Below, in pieces: positions 49,901 through 60,989 of a DNA stretch of 64,000 nucleotides; the first letter of the stretch is position 1; each line of letters opens with the position of its first letter. The DNA comes from Volvox africanus (Eukaryota > Chlorophyta > Chlorophyceae > Chlamydomonadales > Volvocaceae), in assembly GCA_030268105.1 (NCBI GenBank), contig BSDZ01000080.1:4899501-4963500 (forward strand), in the 5' to 3' direction. Position numbers and translations under genes: made by a program. The notes below the pieces were generated by a model that was not told where the DNA came from, ran no database searches, and was given only the letters and a program-made list of their open reading frames with translations.

Positions 49901-51905
49901 CTGTATGCAGTGATTCGGGGGACCAAGGTCTTCTCGCTACTGCCGCCATGTGACGCCTACCGCATGTACCTCACCCGATGCCCAGCCGCCTCTTACATGC
50001 CACGGCGCGATGTTCTGCGCGGTGCGGTGTATGGTGAGGTGTCGCCGCAGCCCGGCGTCAACCCCACGCCACGTGCTGCCATCGGAGCTTCTGCTGTTGC
50101 TGTTGCTGGTGGTGGTGGTGATGGGGAGGCAACAGATGACACGGCGGGGGCAGATGATGTTGCAAGGGCGGAGGCGGAGGAGGAGGCGGGGAACCCTTCC
50201 GAGCTGGTGGCGGTGCTGCGGGTGCGGTTGAGTTCGTGCGGTCCAGGGAGGAGGGAAAACAACGGGACTCGGGTAAATGAGCTATGTTATGACGTGGATT
50301 GCCATCGCGCAATGACTGGTTTTTAGGGGGTTTATCTGTTTACCCTCATGTAGCTGCGATTTGTGCCAACCATCCCCGTTGTCATTTGCAGCTCGCGCCT
50401 CATGCACACAAACTTCATGCATGTCTGGTTGCGTTATCATATTCCCCCGACCTGCATGCAGGACCCCGGGTATGAGGTCCTCTGGAGTGCTGTGGACACA
50501 ACCGTGCAGGGTGGGTTTGGTTGAGTGTTGAATGTTGGAGGGAGGGGAGGGGAGGGGAGGGGAGGGTTAGGCTTGTATAGGCATATGTGGGCTTTAAGTG
50601 CTGCTTGCGGTATAGCATTTGCGCGGGACTTTGGCAAACTGGAAATAATTCTTCTGGGTGTGTGACCCGCTGCAGATCCGAAGACGAGGCAAGCGCAGCC
50701 ACTGTTCTTCGGTCTTGAAGGTGGAGGACTTACCAGCCCGGCTGAGCCAGGCGTCCGCAGCGACGGTGGCGACAGCGGCGGACTTGCCAGCCCCAATGAT
50801 AATTCCAGTGATTACGCCGACACCGCGCTGCGTCGGGGCCTTGGCAGCGACAGTGGCCAGGAGATCGTGGACACGGCTGGCGGTGTTGATGTCGACCGGA
50901 GCTGCAGCACCGGTGGCTGTAGTGATCCGTGGGACACTGCGGGCGGGGCGCCCCTCGTCGTTGAGGTGCGCTATAAGGATGCCGTCTGCCTGCCTGTTTT
51001 CCATTCCTAGTACTTCTATTTCTATTTCCTGGCTTTCCATTCCTAGTACTCGGCCCCAGCCAGTCTTTCCTTGACTGCCGCCTGGGTCAGCTGAGTTGCA
51101 CATCACCCTGGGCTCGGGGGCCGCAGGTGGGTCCAGGGGAGGTGCTGTACCTGCCTTCTCTCTGGTACCACCAAGTCGAGCAGTACACGGCGGCGAAGAG
51201 GGCTCCGTCCAGCCGGCCGGGGGGCAACCGGGCCGCAGCCCCAGACACTGCTGCCGCCACTACTCGTCCTGGTGCGGCTGGAGGTACAGCTGCAGACAAC
51301 GTTCAGGGCCAGCAGCCGCAGGCACAAAAGACGAAGCAGGCCGAGGAGGAGGAGTATGTCATGGCAGTCAACTTCTGGTGCGTAGTAACTTGTCCAGTGA
51401 TACTAGTAAATCTGTTCCAAAGTTATTGCGACATCTGGCTATATGTTGCTCGTGAAATCAATACCTCAATAAGCTGCGGAGCTAGGCTTCCGGAGGTAGA
51501 GAGGTGAGTGGTGCATATGCAGAGTTATGCACACACACACACACACACCCGTGCAACACACACTCCTGGAGGACCTGTGCGCTTAACGGTGCGGCAGCTT
51601 TTAGGTTTTTACGCACAGCTACATGTGTTTCTGTAACCCCGGTTCCATCGTTTCTCCTGTCTCCACTCATATCCACTGGGGCATGTAAGTCCATCCTAAA
51701 CGAGGGCCAATCTGTGGCCTGCGTGCGGGTTTCTTCCGGGGGTTGCTCAGGATTGACGTACTAAGTGTTTCTGTTGTGGTGCAGGTACGACATGAAATAT
51801 GATGGTCGTTACAGTGCATTCAAGTTGGTTGAGGGGTTGGCGATGGCGATGGGGCTGGCAGATAAGCCACCTGCTCAGGAAGCAGGCGGCCATGGCCATA
51901 GCTAG
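46908..51905 (+). CDS. JMJD7: JMJD7-type JmjC-domain hydroxylase
   Basis: Eleven phase-compatible exons encode at least 528 residues: 46908-47012, 47635-47763, 47888-47976, 48198-48263, 48567-48668, 49130-49181, 49887-50221, 50462-50510, 50676-50965, 51127-51377 and 51785-51905. Conserved blocks follow the JMJD7 order: LSPLRFATEYVQRNKPVVIT, GWPALRLWGERYL, VTVDVTPNGRGDAI, FVTPHERRMTLKEFF, QNSNLSGELGLL, LPWAEEVFGG, AMNIWIGDERSATSFHKD, HYENLYAVIRGTKVFSLLPP, VGPGEVLYLPSLWYHQVEQ and MAVNFWYDMKYDGRYS. The iron ligands are visible: H-x-D in SFHKDHYENL and the distal His in LWYHQV. Family members are Fe(II)/2-oxoglutarate lysyl hydroxylases acting on DRG-type GTPases (known for human JMJD7). Odd points are large Gly/Ala/acidic insertions between the two ligand motifs (around 50070-50200 and 50715-50930) and an unresolved N-terminal exon. 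A TGTAA polyadenylation-type signal is at 52233. Confidence 0.88.
47166..47330 (+). repeat. (GGGAA)33 microsatellite
   Basis: Thirty-three perfect GGGAA units in the first resolved intron of the JMJD7-type gene. Strong purine/pyrimidine strand asymmetry. Both strands are open in all frames here, so any predicted protein across it is spurious. Confidence 0.95.
51530..51549 (+). repeat. (AC)n microsatellite
   Basis: About ten AC units in the last intron of the JMJD7-type gene. Confidence 0.85.
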
Positions 51906-52232
51906 GATGATGGCGGATGATGACGGAAGGGGCAAGGCCTGGCTGCGAAGGGACAGGTCCCATTAAAGTGACGATTAATTACGAAGGCGCCAGTGGCCAT
52001 GCATATACAGCTCCAGCACCCCAGGAAAGTGACCGGACCGGCCCTTGCGGGGGTGCCGATGCCGAGCCCCACCGCAGTAATCTTCAGGCTTCTTTTCCCG
52101 GGGCATGCCTTGACCCGTCACGGTGAACAGTGAAGTCATGTCCACTTAGGTGGCCTTGCTGCAGTTGTATCTTTGTACCTTCCTGAGAATCGCTCTTGGT
52201 GCACGCGGACCCGAGGCCCGTGCATCTATTGA

Positions 52233-52237
52233 TGTAA
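52233..52237 (+). terminator. TGTAA polyadenylation-type signal (JMJD7-type gene)
   Basis: TGTAA is the usual green-algal polyadenylation motif. This copy lies about 330 bases after the stop codon at 51905 and before the thymidine kinase gene. Motif match only. Confidence 0.4.
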
Positions 52238-52663
52238 GCGAGATCCGAACTTTTGGATTTGGACTTAGCACCCCAGGTTTTAAGTAGCCGACTGACCTTT
52301 TATGGCCTACGATGTTATGAATAAACAAACCAACGATAACTAACTCAGGTCGTTGAAGTATGATGGTACTGAGGTGGTTAAATACGGATTTCGTCGGGGT
52401 TCCGATGTTCAAATTCTCGGGGGTTCCAGAGCCTGACGGTCGTGCTTAACGCTGACTACTTGTTCATTTTTCGGTCTCGGCTAAATCTTGTAGTCAAGGT
52501 GCAACATCGAAAATCGCGCCGCCCTCTTACTCAGCAGTTGAGTCCCCCATTGTTAAAAAATATGTACTATTCCAAAGCAAGCTAACCTGACGTTATATAT
52601 TTGTTTGAGCGCCGAAATCAGGAGGCAGATTTAACGACAGCTAAGCGAGGCGGCGGTCGTTCC

Positions 52664-54430
52664 ATGCGGTCTGCTGCTCAGAAATGTAGACTTGCTCGGT
52701 CAACTGCAACAATTGATCAATTGCTAGCTCGAGCTCACATCATGAGAGCTTCACATCTTTCTAGCCTTACTCGAATACGGTTGTTATCGCTGCAAGCGCA
52801 AGTTGCCGGCGCTGGAACGGAAGCCGCAATCGTTCACGATGAGCTAACACAATCCAAGAAATCCCATGGTGAAATACACCTGATAATGGGACCAATGGTG
52901 AGGTCTAACGTCGTCTTCTGTATCCGGTGTGTGCGGCATGTAATTATTATCTTATAGCCCTGGCCGACATTTCCTATGCCATCATAATTGAAATGTGTTT
53001 TTCTCTGTACACGGAATGCTCGCTACCGAAGTTCAAATATGGGGCTAGGGTTTCATGCCTTGGCGGGACCGCTGATGGGAGAAGATTTTTGAGTTCAATC
53101 TCTTTATCAATTAGATCTGGCATATAGGGTTTTACGCACCTTAGCACCAATTACCTCTCACTACGCGCTCGAGCCGATGGTTGCGCACACGCGCTGGCCG
53201 GTTGCAGCGGCACCATCCCAGGTCAGGGTTCTTTTCGCCATAAGCCGTGTTCCCAGGTGTTGAACTACCATCCTTCGCGCCCCACCGTTCCTGCACAACC
53301 CATCCTTCTTTCCGACTCCGAAACATTGCCCACGCAGTTCGCCGGGAAGACCACCCGATTATTGCAACGTGTGCGAGAGGCACAGGCCGCCGGCCAGAGA
53401 GTCGTCGTGGTTAAGAGTGTCGTGGACACTCGCTACTCTTCCAACTGCGTGGTGACTCATGCGGGAGATCGACTGCCCTGCGTCTGCCTGGCGCGTCTAA
53501 GTAACCTGCGCGAGCAGATTGGAGCGGCAGAGTATGATAAGGTGGACGTGGTAGCAGTGGACGAGGCGCAATTCATTGAGGGTGCGTGTGGGTTTGGATG
53601 GGGTTGGCGTGCATGAGGCTTACCCATATGCTGCGGCAGCTACAGGGCGGAGGATACGGGGGAGGGCCGAAGAGGACGAGGGTTTCTGCACGCGATTTAC
53701 ACTGCACACTCCGACCCTCGCCTCGCTGCTGCCTCAGACCTGGCCGAATCCGCACTGCACACCGCGGAGGCGGACGGCAAAGTGGTCATTGTGGCGGGAC
53801 TTAGTGGGGACTTTCGGCGTCAGCGCTTTGGGCAGGTGAGAGTCAAAGCAGGGCGGGGTATGCCGTGGGCTGGGAAGCGGATGGCATATGTGCAGCGGGA
53901 CTCGGTTACCTGGGTTGAGTTGATCCCTTACTAGGTACTAACGAAAGCTAAGAGGGGTCCCTTAGACGGGGCACAAGTGTCTGATCGGCCTGCTAAATGC
54001 GTCGAAAGCGACCCTCCATTCACAAGCGTTAAGGCAGGCCGTGACGATCTAGTATTGCACGATGCTGTACTGCTATCTTCGTCGTCATGGCACCGCGTCC
54101 GGGCAATCTCAGTGCACTATACGAATGCATAATTGGTTTACCCGTGCTGACCGGTCAGGGTCTCGCAATTTCGGTCGGCTCCCGCAGCTGCTGGAGCTCG
54201 TGCCGCTGGCGGACCGAGTGGACAAACTAGAGGGTCGCTGCAGCTTCTGCGATCAGCCCTCGCTCTTCACGTTGCGCATCGCAGCGAATACGCAGCAGGC
54301 TCTAGTGGGAGGCACTGAGAGCTACGCGCCCGTGTGCAGGAGGCATTACCGGGAGCTGCATGGAGTGCGGAGCACCACGGCGGCAGTGCCAACCGTGGAG
54401 CAATGCGAGGCAGTGGCAACCGAGGCTTAA
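52664..54430 (+). CDS. TK: Thymidine kinase, TK1 family
   Basis: Four phase-compatible exons (52664-52897, 53338-53581, 53738-53835, 54188-54430) encode 272 residues. The enzyme phosphorylates thymidine for the dTTP salvage pathway. The P-loop GPM-FAGKTT (about residues 76-84) is split by the first intron. Then come VVVVKSVVDTRYSSN, the Walker B/active-site VDVVAVDEAQFIE with its DE pair, VVIVAGLSGDFRRQRFG, LLELVPLADRV, and the zinc site RCSFC with VCRRH. These follow the TK1 order closely. The first about 65 residues are Arg/Ser/Ala-rich with few acidic residues until the end, which could be an organelle transit peptide; an upstream in-frame TTG also extends the frame but ATG 52664 is the first Met. 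It is compact compared with the neighbours. A TGTAA signal lies at 54787. Confidence 0.93.
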
Positions 54431-54786
54431 TTCCAGGCAAAGACGCACCTGCGTAAGTTGTAGTTTATTAGGGAGGTGGTCGGTGATTGTTGTAGCCTAG
54501 GTGGTGGATGGTTGTGTACATAGGGAAAGAGCAGAGGCTGGCCGCTGTGTGCTGTATAGCGGGGGATTTGTAGACGTAATCCGTGATGTCGGGCTGTCAC
54601 TTTTGTGCTTTACATACGTCGGGCTGGTATATTCTCATAGAGTGCTCACTCAGTCACCATTGCCAAGAACGCATACCCCCAGACTAAATTATTTTATATG
54701 CGTCTATCGTGTGAGTAGTCTTCAACCCTTCTAGGGTTTATGTATGGCTCGGTGCCCTTGTCGCAGTGCCATGTGACGACGGTCTC

Positions 54787-54791
54787 TGTAA
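54787..54791 (+). terminator. TGTAA polyadenylation-type signal (thymidine kinase)
   Basis: TGTAA about 360 bases downstream of the thymidine kinase stop codon. Motif match only. Confidence 0.45.
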
Positions 54792-54799
54792 CCCGCTTT

Positions 54800-56031
54800 T
54801 GCACTGAGAGCACGAATTCAAAAATGTACTTCACCGCGGATCTAGTCCGGAAATTTTGAAAAAGGCCCGTAAATATGTTTGGCTTGCTCGGCGTACCCCG
54901 GGAGCCTTCCGGGGGAAGAATCGTACATAAAACCTCTTTATCCGGATATTTACTAGGGAGTAGTTTTGCCCTAGGGGATAACTAGCTACAGAACCAGAAT
55001 GTCCATGCTAAAGTAATGCCATATTACAAGGAAGACTTGGAAAAAAAAGACAAATTCCGGGACACATGAACGATAAGAGTGTTTGCCATTTAAGATAAGG
55101 TGCATACGAAAACCAAATCCGATTCCACTGATACCCGATCCAGCGATAAAATCTTACTCGTGCTTCGTGGGTAGCACATTCCCCGTCACACCACGCAGCC
55201 GACCCAAACATCGCTCGAATGTTGAACATTCGGCATCTTGAACCACCCGGGAAGGCCCTGGTCCCAACTGCTTGATTACAACTCCAAACAAGTTTTTTAT
55301 ATTTGATTATGATCGCCATGTCAATGATATGAAACGTAAAAGAAAAGTGGCAACAACGACAACTTGACATGTACTAGAAATTGCGAGGTGTCAATAGCAC
55401 AGCAAAGAGAAGCAGGACCACAGTGCAGCTTTGACTTAATACTCTGGAGGGCCTGCTACATCCGGCAGCGGACAACCGCCAGGAGGAGGCAACAACGTGG
55501 AATGCAATCATCCGCAGACATCTCCATATTGACATATGAACATACACCTGTTACGTTTTTACGACCCTCCCCCAGCAAGCGAGGAGCCCAGGACCCAGCC
55601 ACGACACGACCCACCCTCAGCGTTTCACTGAAACAATATGCGCTCAGAGCAGTTCGGCGGGGCAGTCTATGGAACGGTCCAACGGCGGTGGCCGTATAGC
55701 CCAGATGACCAAGTCAATGACAACTCCCAGGATTCAACATACGGGGAACGAAATGTTAAACTGCGCACCGAGGCAGGGTATGAAGCCAAACTAGCCATAT
55801 AAAAATTTAGGTCATATCATGTTCTAGCCCATCCATCAAACTGACCCGAGTGATCAAATCCATCCACCCTAAGTAACAGAGGAAACATCGCTTCTTCAAA
55901 CCGATGAAAAAAAGGCAGCGAACAAACCAAATCTGTGCCGATTTGCAAGGGGCCAATCCATCCCGTTCACCAATCTACGTGGGGGGCTGCTATTCAATCA
56001 ATTGTCAGCAACGTCTAAGAGATACATTCTC
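54800..56031. other. Convergent intergenic interval
   Basis: Lies between the 3' ends of the thymidine kinase and kelch genes. No coding signal seen. A minus-strand TGTAA (TTACA at 55276-55280) could serve the kelch gene. Confidence 0.4.
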
Positions 56032-59000
56032 TCACACATTGGCAGGCTTGTAGAAGGCGTACAGTCGTGGGTACTGCACGTCAAAGTAAGCGAATACGGT
56101 CTTGAGGGCCGTTGCGTTGCATGGGGTGTTGGGAGTGAGGTCGCACGACGGGTTGCCGCCGAATGCGTAAACGCGACCAGACGCGTACGCCAGGTCGTCC
56201 CTGAAATATGGACCAGGCCGTAACAGAGGCAGGTAACTAAGAGCTAAATGGCCGAATATGTGTTTGTGTGCCTTGGTCTGGTGACATGTACATGTACACA
56301 TGTCTCGTCAACCTTCCGTCCCGCACGTAAAGGAACGTTTACGGAAACTGCCACATGAACTGGGGGTCAACCCATCCGCGGCTGGTCCAGTAGGTCTGGC
56401 CTCCGGAACTGCAAATCGACACAGAATACACACAGGGTTTTCCGTGCTGTGCTGTGCTGTGCTGCACCGTTGTAGTGACCTGATTCCGTCAAGGGCTGAA
56501 ACAGACGCCTCACCGCATACAATGTGCGCCGCTAATCCCCATCGGGATACACCAGTGTTCCCACACATGCACAACGCACCTGAAACGCGCCTCCGGCAGC
56601 GGCGCCTTTTGCACCCAGATATCATGATCCACGATGTACTCCTCCACATCATACATGGCCATCGAGTTCTGCGTGCCGTTGCCCCTCTCACCACCAGCCA
56701 CGATGATACGCCCGCCCGGCAGCACCTCAATGCCGAAGTCACCGCGCGCAGAGATCATGGGCGCTCGATAGCTCCATACGTTCTTGTTGGGGTCGAAGGC
56801 CTGCGCGCCGTATCAATGAGGATCACGGAACCGGGGGACAAGTTCGGGGATTATTCAGACAAATCACGCAGGCTGGCCGGCAGCACCGAGGTGATGAGGG
56901 GAAATGTGCGGGATGGCATGGCGGGAAATCTATACATACATACATACTGTTGGGCCTTTCTGTGGTATCTTGGTGGCCCTGAGTGCTCTGTAAGTGGCCA
57001 GGCGAGAGCCTCTGAGGGTTCGCTGGCCCAAGTGAGAGGGGGAGCACGTGGCAGGACAGACAGACAAAGCCACGTGTTCCTCCCCTGCGCTGTGGCTCGG
57101 TCCGGTCAGGACCTCCGGTGCTCGTCTTTGAAGGGCGAGTCGCCCCCAGTGTAACACCCATAATACATACATACATACAGACAGACATCTGCCAATGCCA
57201 TCGTCAGCCACCACTGAAGGGGGCATGACCAGGCAACAGCTATGGCTTGTCCAAGCACCTCCCGGTTGTGAGCAGGCCCCTTGGGACGTGATAGCTTTGG
57301 CAGCCCTATCTTCTATGGAATATGGCAGGCACTGTCTCCGGGCGGCAACCAGGGAACACAGGCCACAGGGGCCTTCTACTCACGGACGGCAGCAGCAACA
57401 ACAGACCCACACAGCAGAGCAGGGACCCCGTCAACGGGCTATTACTGACTTCTTCAACCGTTCAGGGGGGCTCAATCAAGAAGAAGAGGAAGATGCCAAC
57501 ACCCATCCAATCATCTCTACGACACAGCCAGCAATGGACACTCCAACACAAACAGCAGCCTCACCCCTGGACCGTGCACGGGCCCGTACAGTTGCCGACT
57601 TTTGGGCGCGCTTGCATTCTTTTGCAGCGTTGGGTATCCCTCACTATGGCTGGGATCAAGTGGGACCACAACATTCCATCCTAGCCATAGTTGGCACGCA
57701 AATGCGGTGTGCAGATCCGGTTGACATCACCGGCCATGGAGCAGCAAGAACAGAGCAGGGGCTTTAAGACAGGAGTTTTGAGGAGGAGATTCTGTGGGAG
57801 GAAAGGGGGAGAGTGAGGGAGGTAGAGACAAGGAGAGGGCGGTCTAGTTCTTGAGGAGGGGAAGGGAGAGGGTGGAGGGTTTCGTGGCTAGAGGTTCCTG
57901 TGTCCAGGCTTGGGGTCCTTAGGGTTTTAGGGGGGGTCAGCGAGAGAGGTCTTTCCTTTTTGTGCAGTTCAGGTGTCTGCGGGGCCAGCTTTGGGTGGGG
58001 CCGGAAGGCTTTCTAGGGGGGCGCCAGTTTGGCTTGTCATCCCCCCCTCCGCCTCTTGTTGGGTTCTTCCGGCTTGGCTGTGTAAGGGTGTGCTTTCCTG
58101 CTGGTGTTTCTCCTCTGAGGGGATCTGTGTGTGTCTGTCAGGCTCTTGCCAGGTCAGTTTCGGGTTAGAGGAGAGGTTTCCCCGTCCTTTGAGCAGCTAC
58201 GTGTCCCCCGTTTTCTGTTGGGCCTTTCTGTGGTTTCTTGGTGGCCCTGAGTGCTCTGTGAGTGGCCAGGCGAGAGCCTGTGAGGGCTCGCTGGCCCTAG
58301 TGAGAGGGGGAGCACGTGGCAGGACAGACAGACAAAGCCACGTGTTCCTCCCCTGCGCTGTGGCTCGGTCCGGTCAGGACCCCCGGTGCTCGTCTTTGAA
58401 GGGCGAGTCGCCCACAGTGTAACACCCATACATACATACATACACCTTACTAGGGTTGGCCCGATCGGACACGAACGTCCACCATGCGCACTTGGGCTGA
58501 GCAAGGATGAGACGAGGACCGAAGAGCTCATCCAACATGGTACGCTCACAGTGGACCATTTCCATGCGCACATATTAGTGCCGGTCTGCTGAGGATATAC
58601 ATATGCATTCGGAACAGCTTTGCAGCAGTGCACGGCCACCGGTGTTCTGCTCTGGCAGCTCTAAACAGGCGCACCTCAACTGACTTAAGAAATCGGTAGC
58701 AGAAGACCCAGTTGGCGTCGCAGTCACGCTGCGTGTTGTTGTACCACTCAGCGCCGCCCACCGCGTAAATGATGTTGTTTATGGCGACGGCACGGCAATC
58801 GCCTCTGCAGCGGTGGACACGGTATCAAGGGGCGGCGCTCATGGTATTGGCTTCAGGATACGAGACGTTTAGGGCAGATGCCATGACGTGGTGCCTTTTC
58901 CACCCGCTTAAATGTCATGACTGAGAAAAGAATGTGCCCGCCGGCGCCCGAAACGGCGCATGCATCAGCAGCAGGCGACATGCAGAATGAGGTCGATGGG

Positions 59001-60989
59001 CACTGCAGCTGAGGAGTCGGCCGACTTCCCAATGTACCGCCACGCGCCACAATGCCAACTGCCGCACGACCAATCAGAATCCTTACCGTGAGACTTGCAA
59101 GTTGGATGTCGCTGGCAACTGTGTCCAAATGCCCGCTGCAGTGGCGGTGGCGGTGGCTGGGTCGAACACCTCGACGGAGGCCAGACTGTGAGAGTTGGCG
59201 TCGTAGCCTCCGAACACGTACACCTGAAATCGGGTCAGACGGGTTCACACAGCAGAGGGGAGCGGGGCACGCGTGCTGTGTATGTGTGTACGGGTGCATC
59301 AAGTAGGTGCATACGGGGAACTCAAAAACCGGATGAAAAAACGCCGGATGAGCGCAATCATGGGTTCCATGACGTCATCAACGGCGGAGAAGCACGGGAG
59401 CAGGACGGGAAACCTGGATGAGGGCTCCGAAGCCCCAGGGCGCAGACGGGTGTAAATTTTGGCGGCAAACTGGACATATCCCAAAATCAGCGCTACGCTG
59501 AAAGACCCTCAGTTCTCGGTGCTCCCAGCGAGAAAGTGATGGGGCGTCTAACCCACCTTGCCATTGGCGACAGCACCGCAAGCGTCTATGCGAGGCGTGT
59601 TCAACTTGCCAACGGTGCCCCACTCATTGCTCTCCACATTATACACAAAAACAGTGTTAGTCGGTGCGCCGTTCAGTCGGTCAGTCCCGCCCATGACGTA
59701 GATCATGCCATCGAGCAACGCATAGGCGAAGCGGTACCTACACGTATTACGGGAGAAGGATCAGGCTGAGCCTTCGCGACTTGGACCCGTAATTGCGTCT
59801 TCAATGTAGAACCGTCCCTTCAGTCGCACAGGCGTTGGGATAGGGGCGCATACCGCCAACGCTTTCGGTCTCGAACATCAGCTGATCCCCCTATCTCGTC
59901 TTCTCGCCTACGCCCTCCTTGAATGAAGTGGTCATCGAAAATGAATTGAAAATATAATAATACTCGAAATAGCCGCGGTGAGAGAGCGGGTGTCACTGGC
60001 TCGCCCAGCGGCAAGGCCCTGCGGGCAAGTAACAGCCCCCCTGATGGGACCTGGACCCCCTGAAATCCAACATACCTGGCGAACGGCAGGTTGCTCATAT
60101 CCTGTATCATCCCAGTTTCTGTGTCGTACTGGACCACAGAACGGAGCACTGCGCCGTCCTTGGTAATGTTGTCAACGCTCAGCCCGCCTATCAGGTACGC
60201 GTACTTGTTGTACGAAATGACCTGCGCACATGGAAAAGCTTGCTTTTATAGACCAGACTGACATTGACTCTGGCGGATAGCGCAGTCAACAGGAGGCGGG
60301 CCAAATACAAGGCCAAATACTGGCTTGCATATGCGGCCAGAAGACGCTAAACTAGGAGTGTCATTCGCAATATCGTGCTCTGCAACACAAATACCAGTTT
60401 CAAAATCGACAGCGGGCTGTTGTGCGTCCCAAATTCAGTCAGACGCATCTCATGTGCGGAAGGACACCCAAGATTGGTAACTGCGTATGCATGAGTTTAA
60501 CCAGTGGCTGCCGCTCTCGGCTGTGATAGGCGCGCGTTGACAATGAGCCTAAAAGCCCAACGCCTCAGAAAGGATGGAGGTGGCGCTGTCGAGTCCACGA
60601 TTCCCTCCTCAAGGAAGACATGTGTGCCTCACCCCATGGTCGCTCCGGGGGTAACGCATCTCGGTGGTGGGACTCCAGTAACCTAGGCCAGTACCTAGAG
60701 AGAAAACCGAATATCCGGCAGGCACATCTTGCGGATTAGAGACCAGCAAAGCGTCTGTGACGCGGATGGAACGAACTCTATCGGTAGAATAGCAACCGAG
60801 AATAAACGCCACCACGGCGACGGCGGTGAGCAATACAAAATATATAACTGTGCAAGCCGTCGCCAAGGCGCCGCCGGATAAGAAGCTTGCGCGCGTAGGA
60901 GTCTTCGCGCCAAACTGCGCGCCTTGGACCGTGGTTCCATCTATGCTACTAAATTGCGGCTGTTCGCCTTCGTTGTAAAACGCAGCCAT
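56032..60989 (-). CDS. Membrane-anchored six-blade kelch-repeat protein
   Basis: Seven phase-compatible exons (60989-60633, 60221-60076, 59737-59557, 59223-59087, 58804-58675, 56800-56580, 56200-56032) encode 446 residues. The N-terminus (MAAFYNEGEQPQF) has no signal peptide but a hydrophobic segment at about residues 40-65 (TVIYFVLLTAVAVVAFILGC), typical of a type II signal anchor with the propeller outside or in the lumen. Six kelch blades show the GG motif: YLIGGL, YVMGGT, YVFGGY, YAVGGA, IVAGGE and YAFGGN. The join VE-AFDPNKNVWSYRAPM restores a canonical blade and spans the 1.87-kb intron that holds the 213-bp repeats. Exon boundaries fall near blade boundaries. Kelch propellers bind proteins or sugars; the specific role is not deducible, although galactose-oxidase-like or matrix functions are possible in this clade. 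Confidence 0.88.
56948..57160 (+). repeat. 213-bp direct repeat, copy 1
   Basis: Differs from copy 2 by about seven single-base changes and no indels by eye, so roughly 97% identical. Confidence 0.9.
57195..57767 (+). CDS. Element-encoded small protein with PIP-box-like motif
   Basis: An intron-free frame of 190 codons inside the repeat-flanked element. It has a Gln run (QQQQQ), the sequence QRAITDFF near residue 80, and an acidic EEEED patch after it. QRAITDFF fits the PCNA-binding consensus Q-x-x-(I/L/M)-x-x-F-F. A second weaker look-alike, ARTVADFW, follows near residue 130. No enzymatic domain is recognisable. It may be a structural or accessory protein of a transposon, or the remains of a longer one. 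Confidence 0.45.
   Translation: MPSSATTEGGMTRQQLWLVQAPPGCEQAPWDVIALAALSSMEYGRHCLRAATREHRPQGPSTHGRQQQQQTHTAEQGPRQRAITDFFNRSGGLNQEEEEDANTHPIISTTQPAMDTPTQTAASPLDRARARTVADFWARLHSFAALGIPHYGWDQVGPQHSILAIVGTQMRCADPVDITGHGAARTEQGL
58216..58428 (+). repeat. 213-bp direct repeat, copy 2
   Basis: Same ends and same length as copy 1. It is followed by TACA units that run to the end of the element. Confidence 0.9.

Larger units (their letters stand above)
56948..58428 (+). mobile_element. Element with 213-bp terminal direct repeats
   Basis: Two 213-bp copies (56948-57160 and 58216-58428) in direct orientation flank a roughly 1.05-kb interior with one 190-codon reading frame. Both copies start TGTTGGGCC and end GTAACACCCA, so they have the TG...CA ends of long terminal repeats. 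TACA microsatellites lie on the outer sides and also after the first copy. I see no reverse transcriptase, integrase or primer binding site. It could be a small non-autonomous LTR element, or a long and a 5'-truncated copy of a non-LTR or SINE-like family with a (TACA)n tail. It is intronic in the kelch gene, in the opposite orientation. Confidence 0.6.

Noticed and set aside
58451..58535. Possible extra kelch exon with MLDELFGPRLILAQP
   Set aside because: Exons 58804-58675 and 56800-56580 join in phase and complete a kelch blade without it; its upstream side lacks a good acceptor in that frame.
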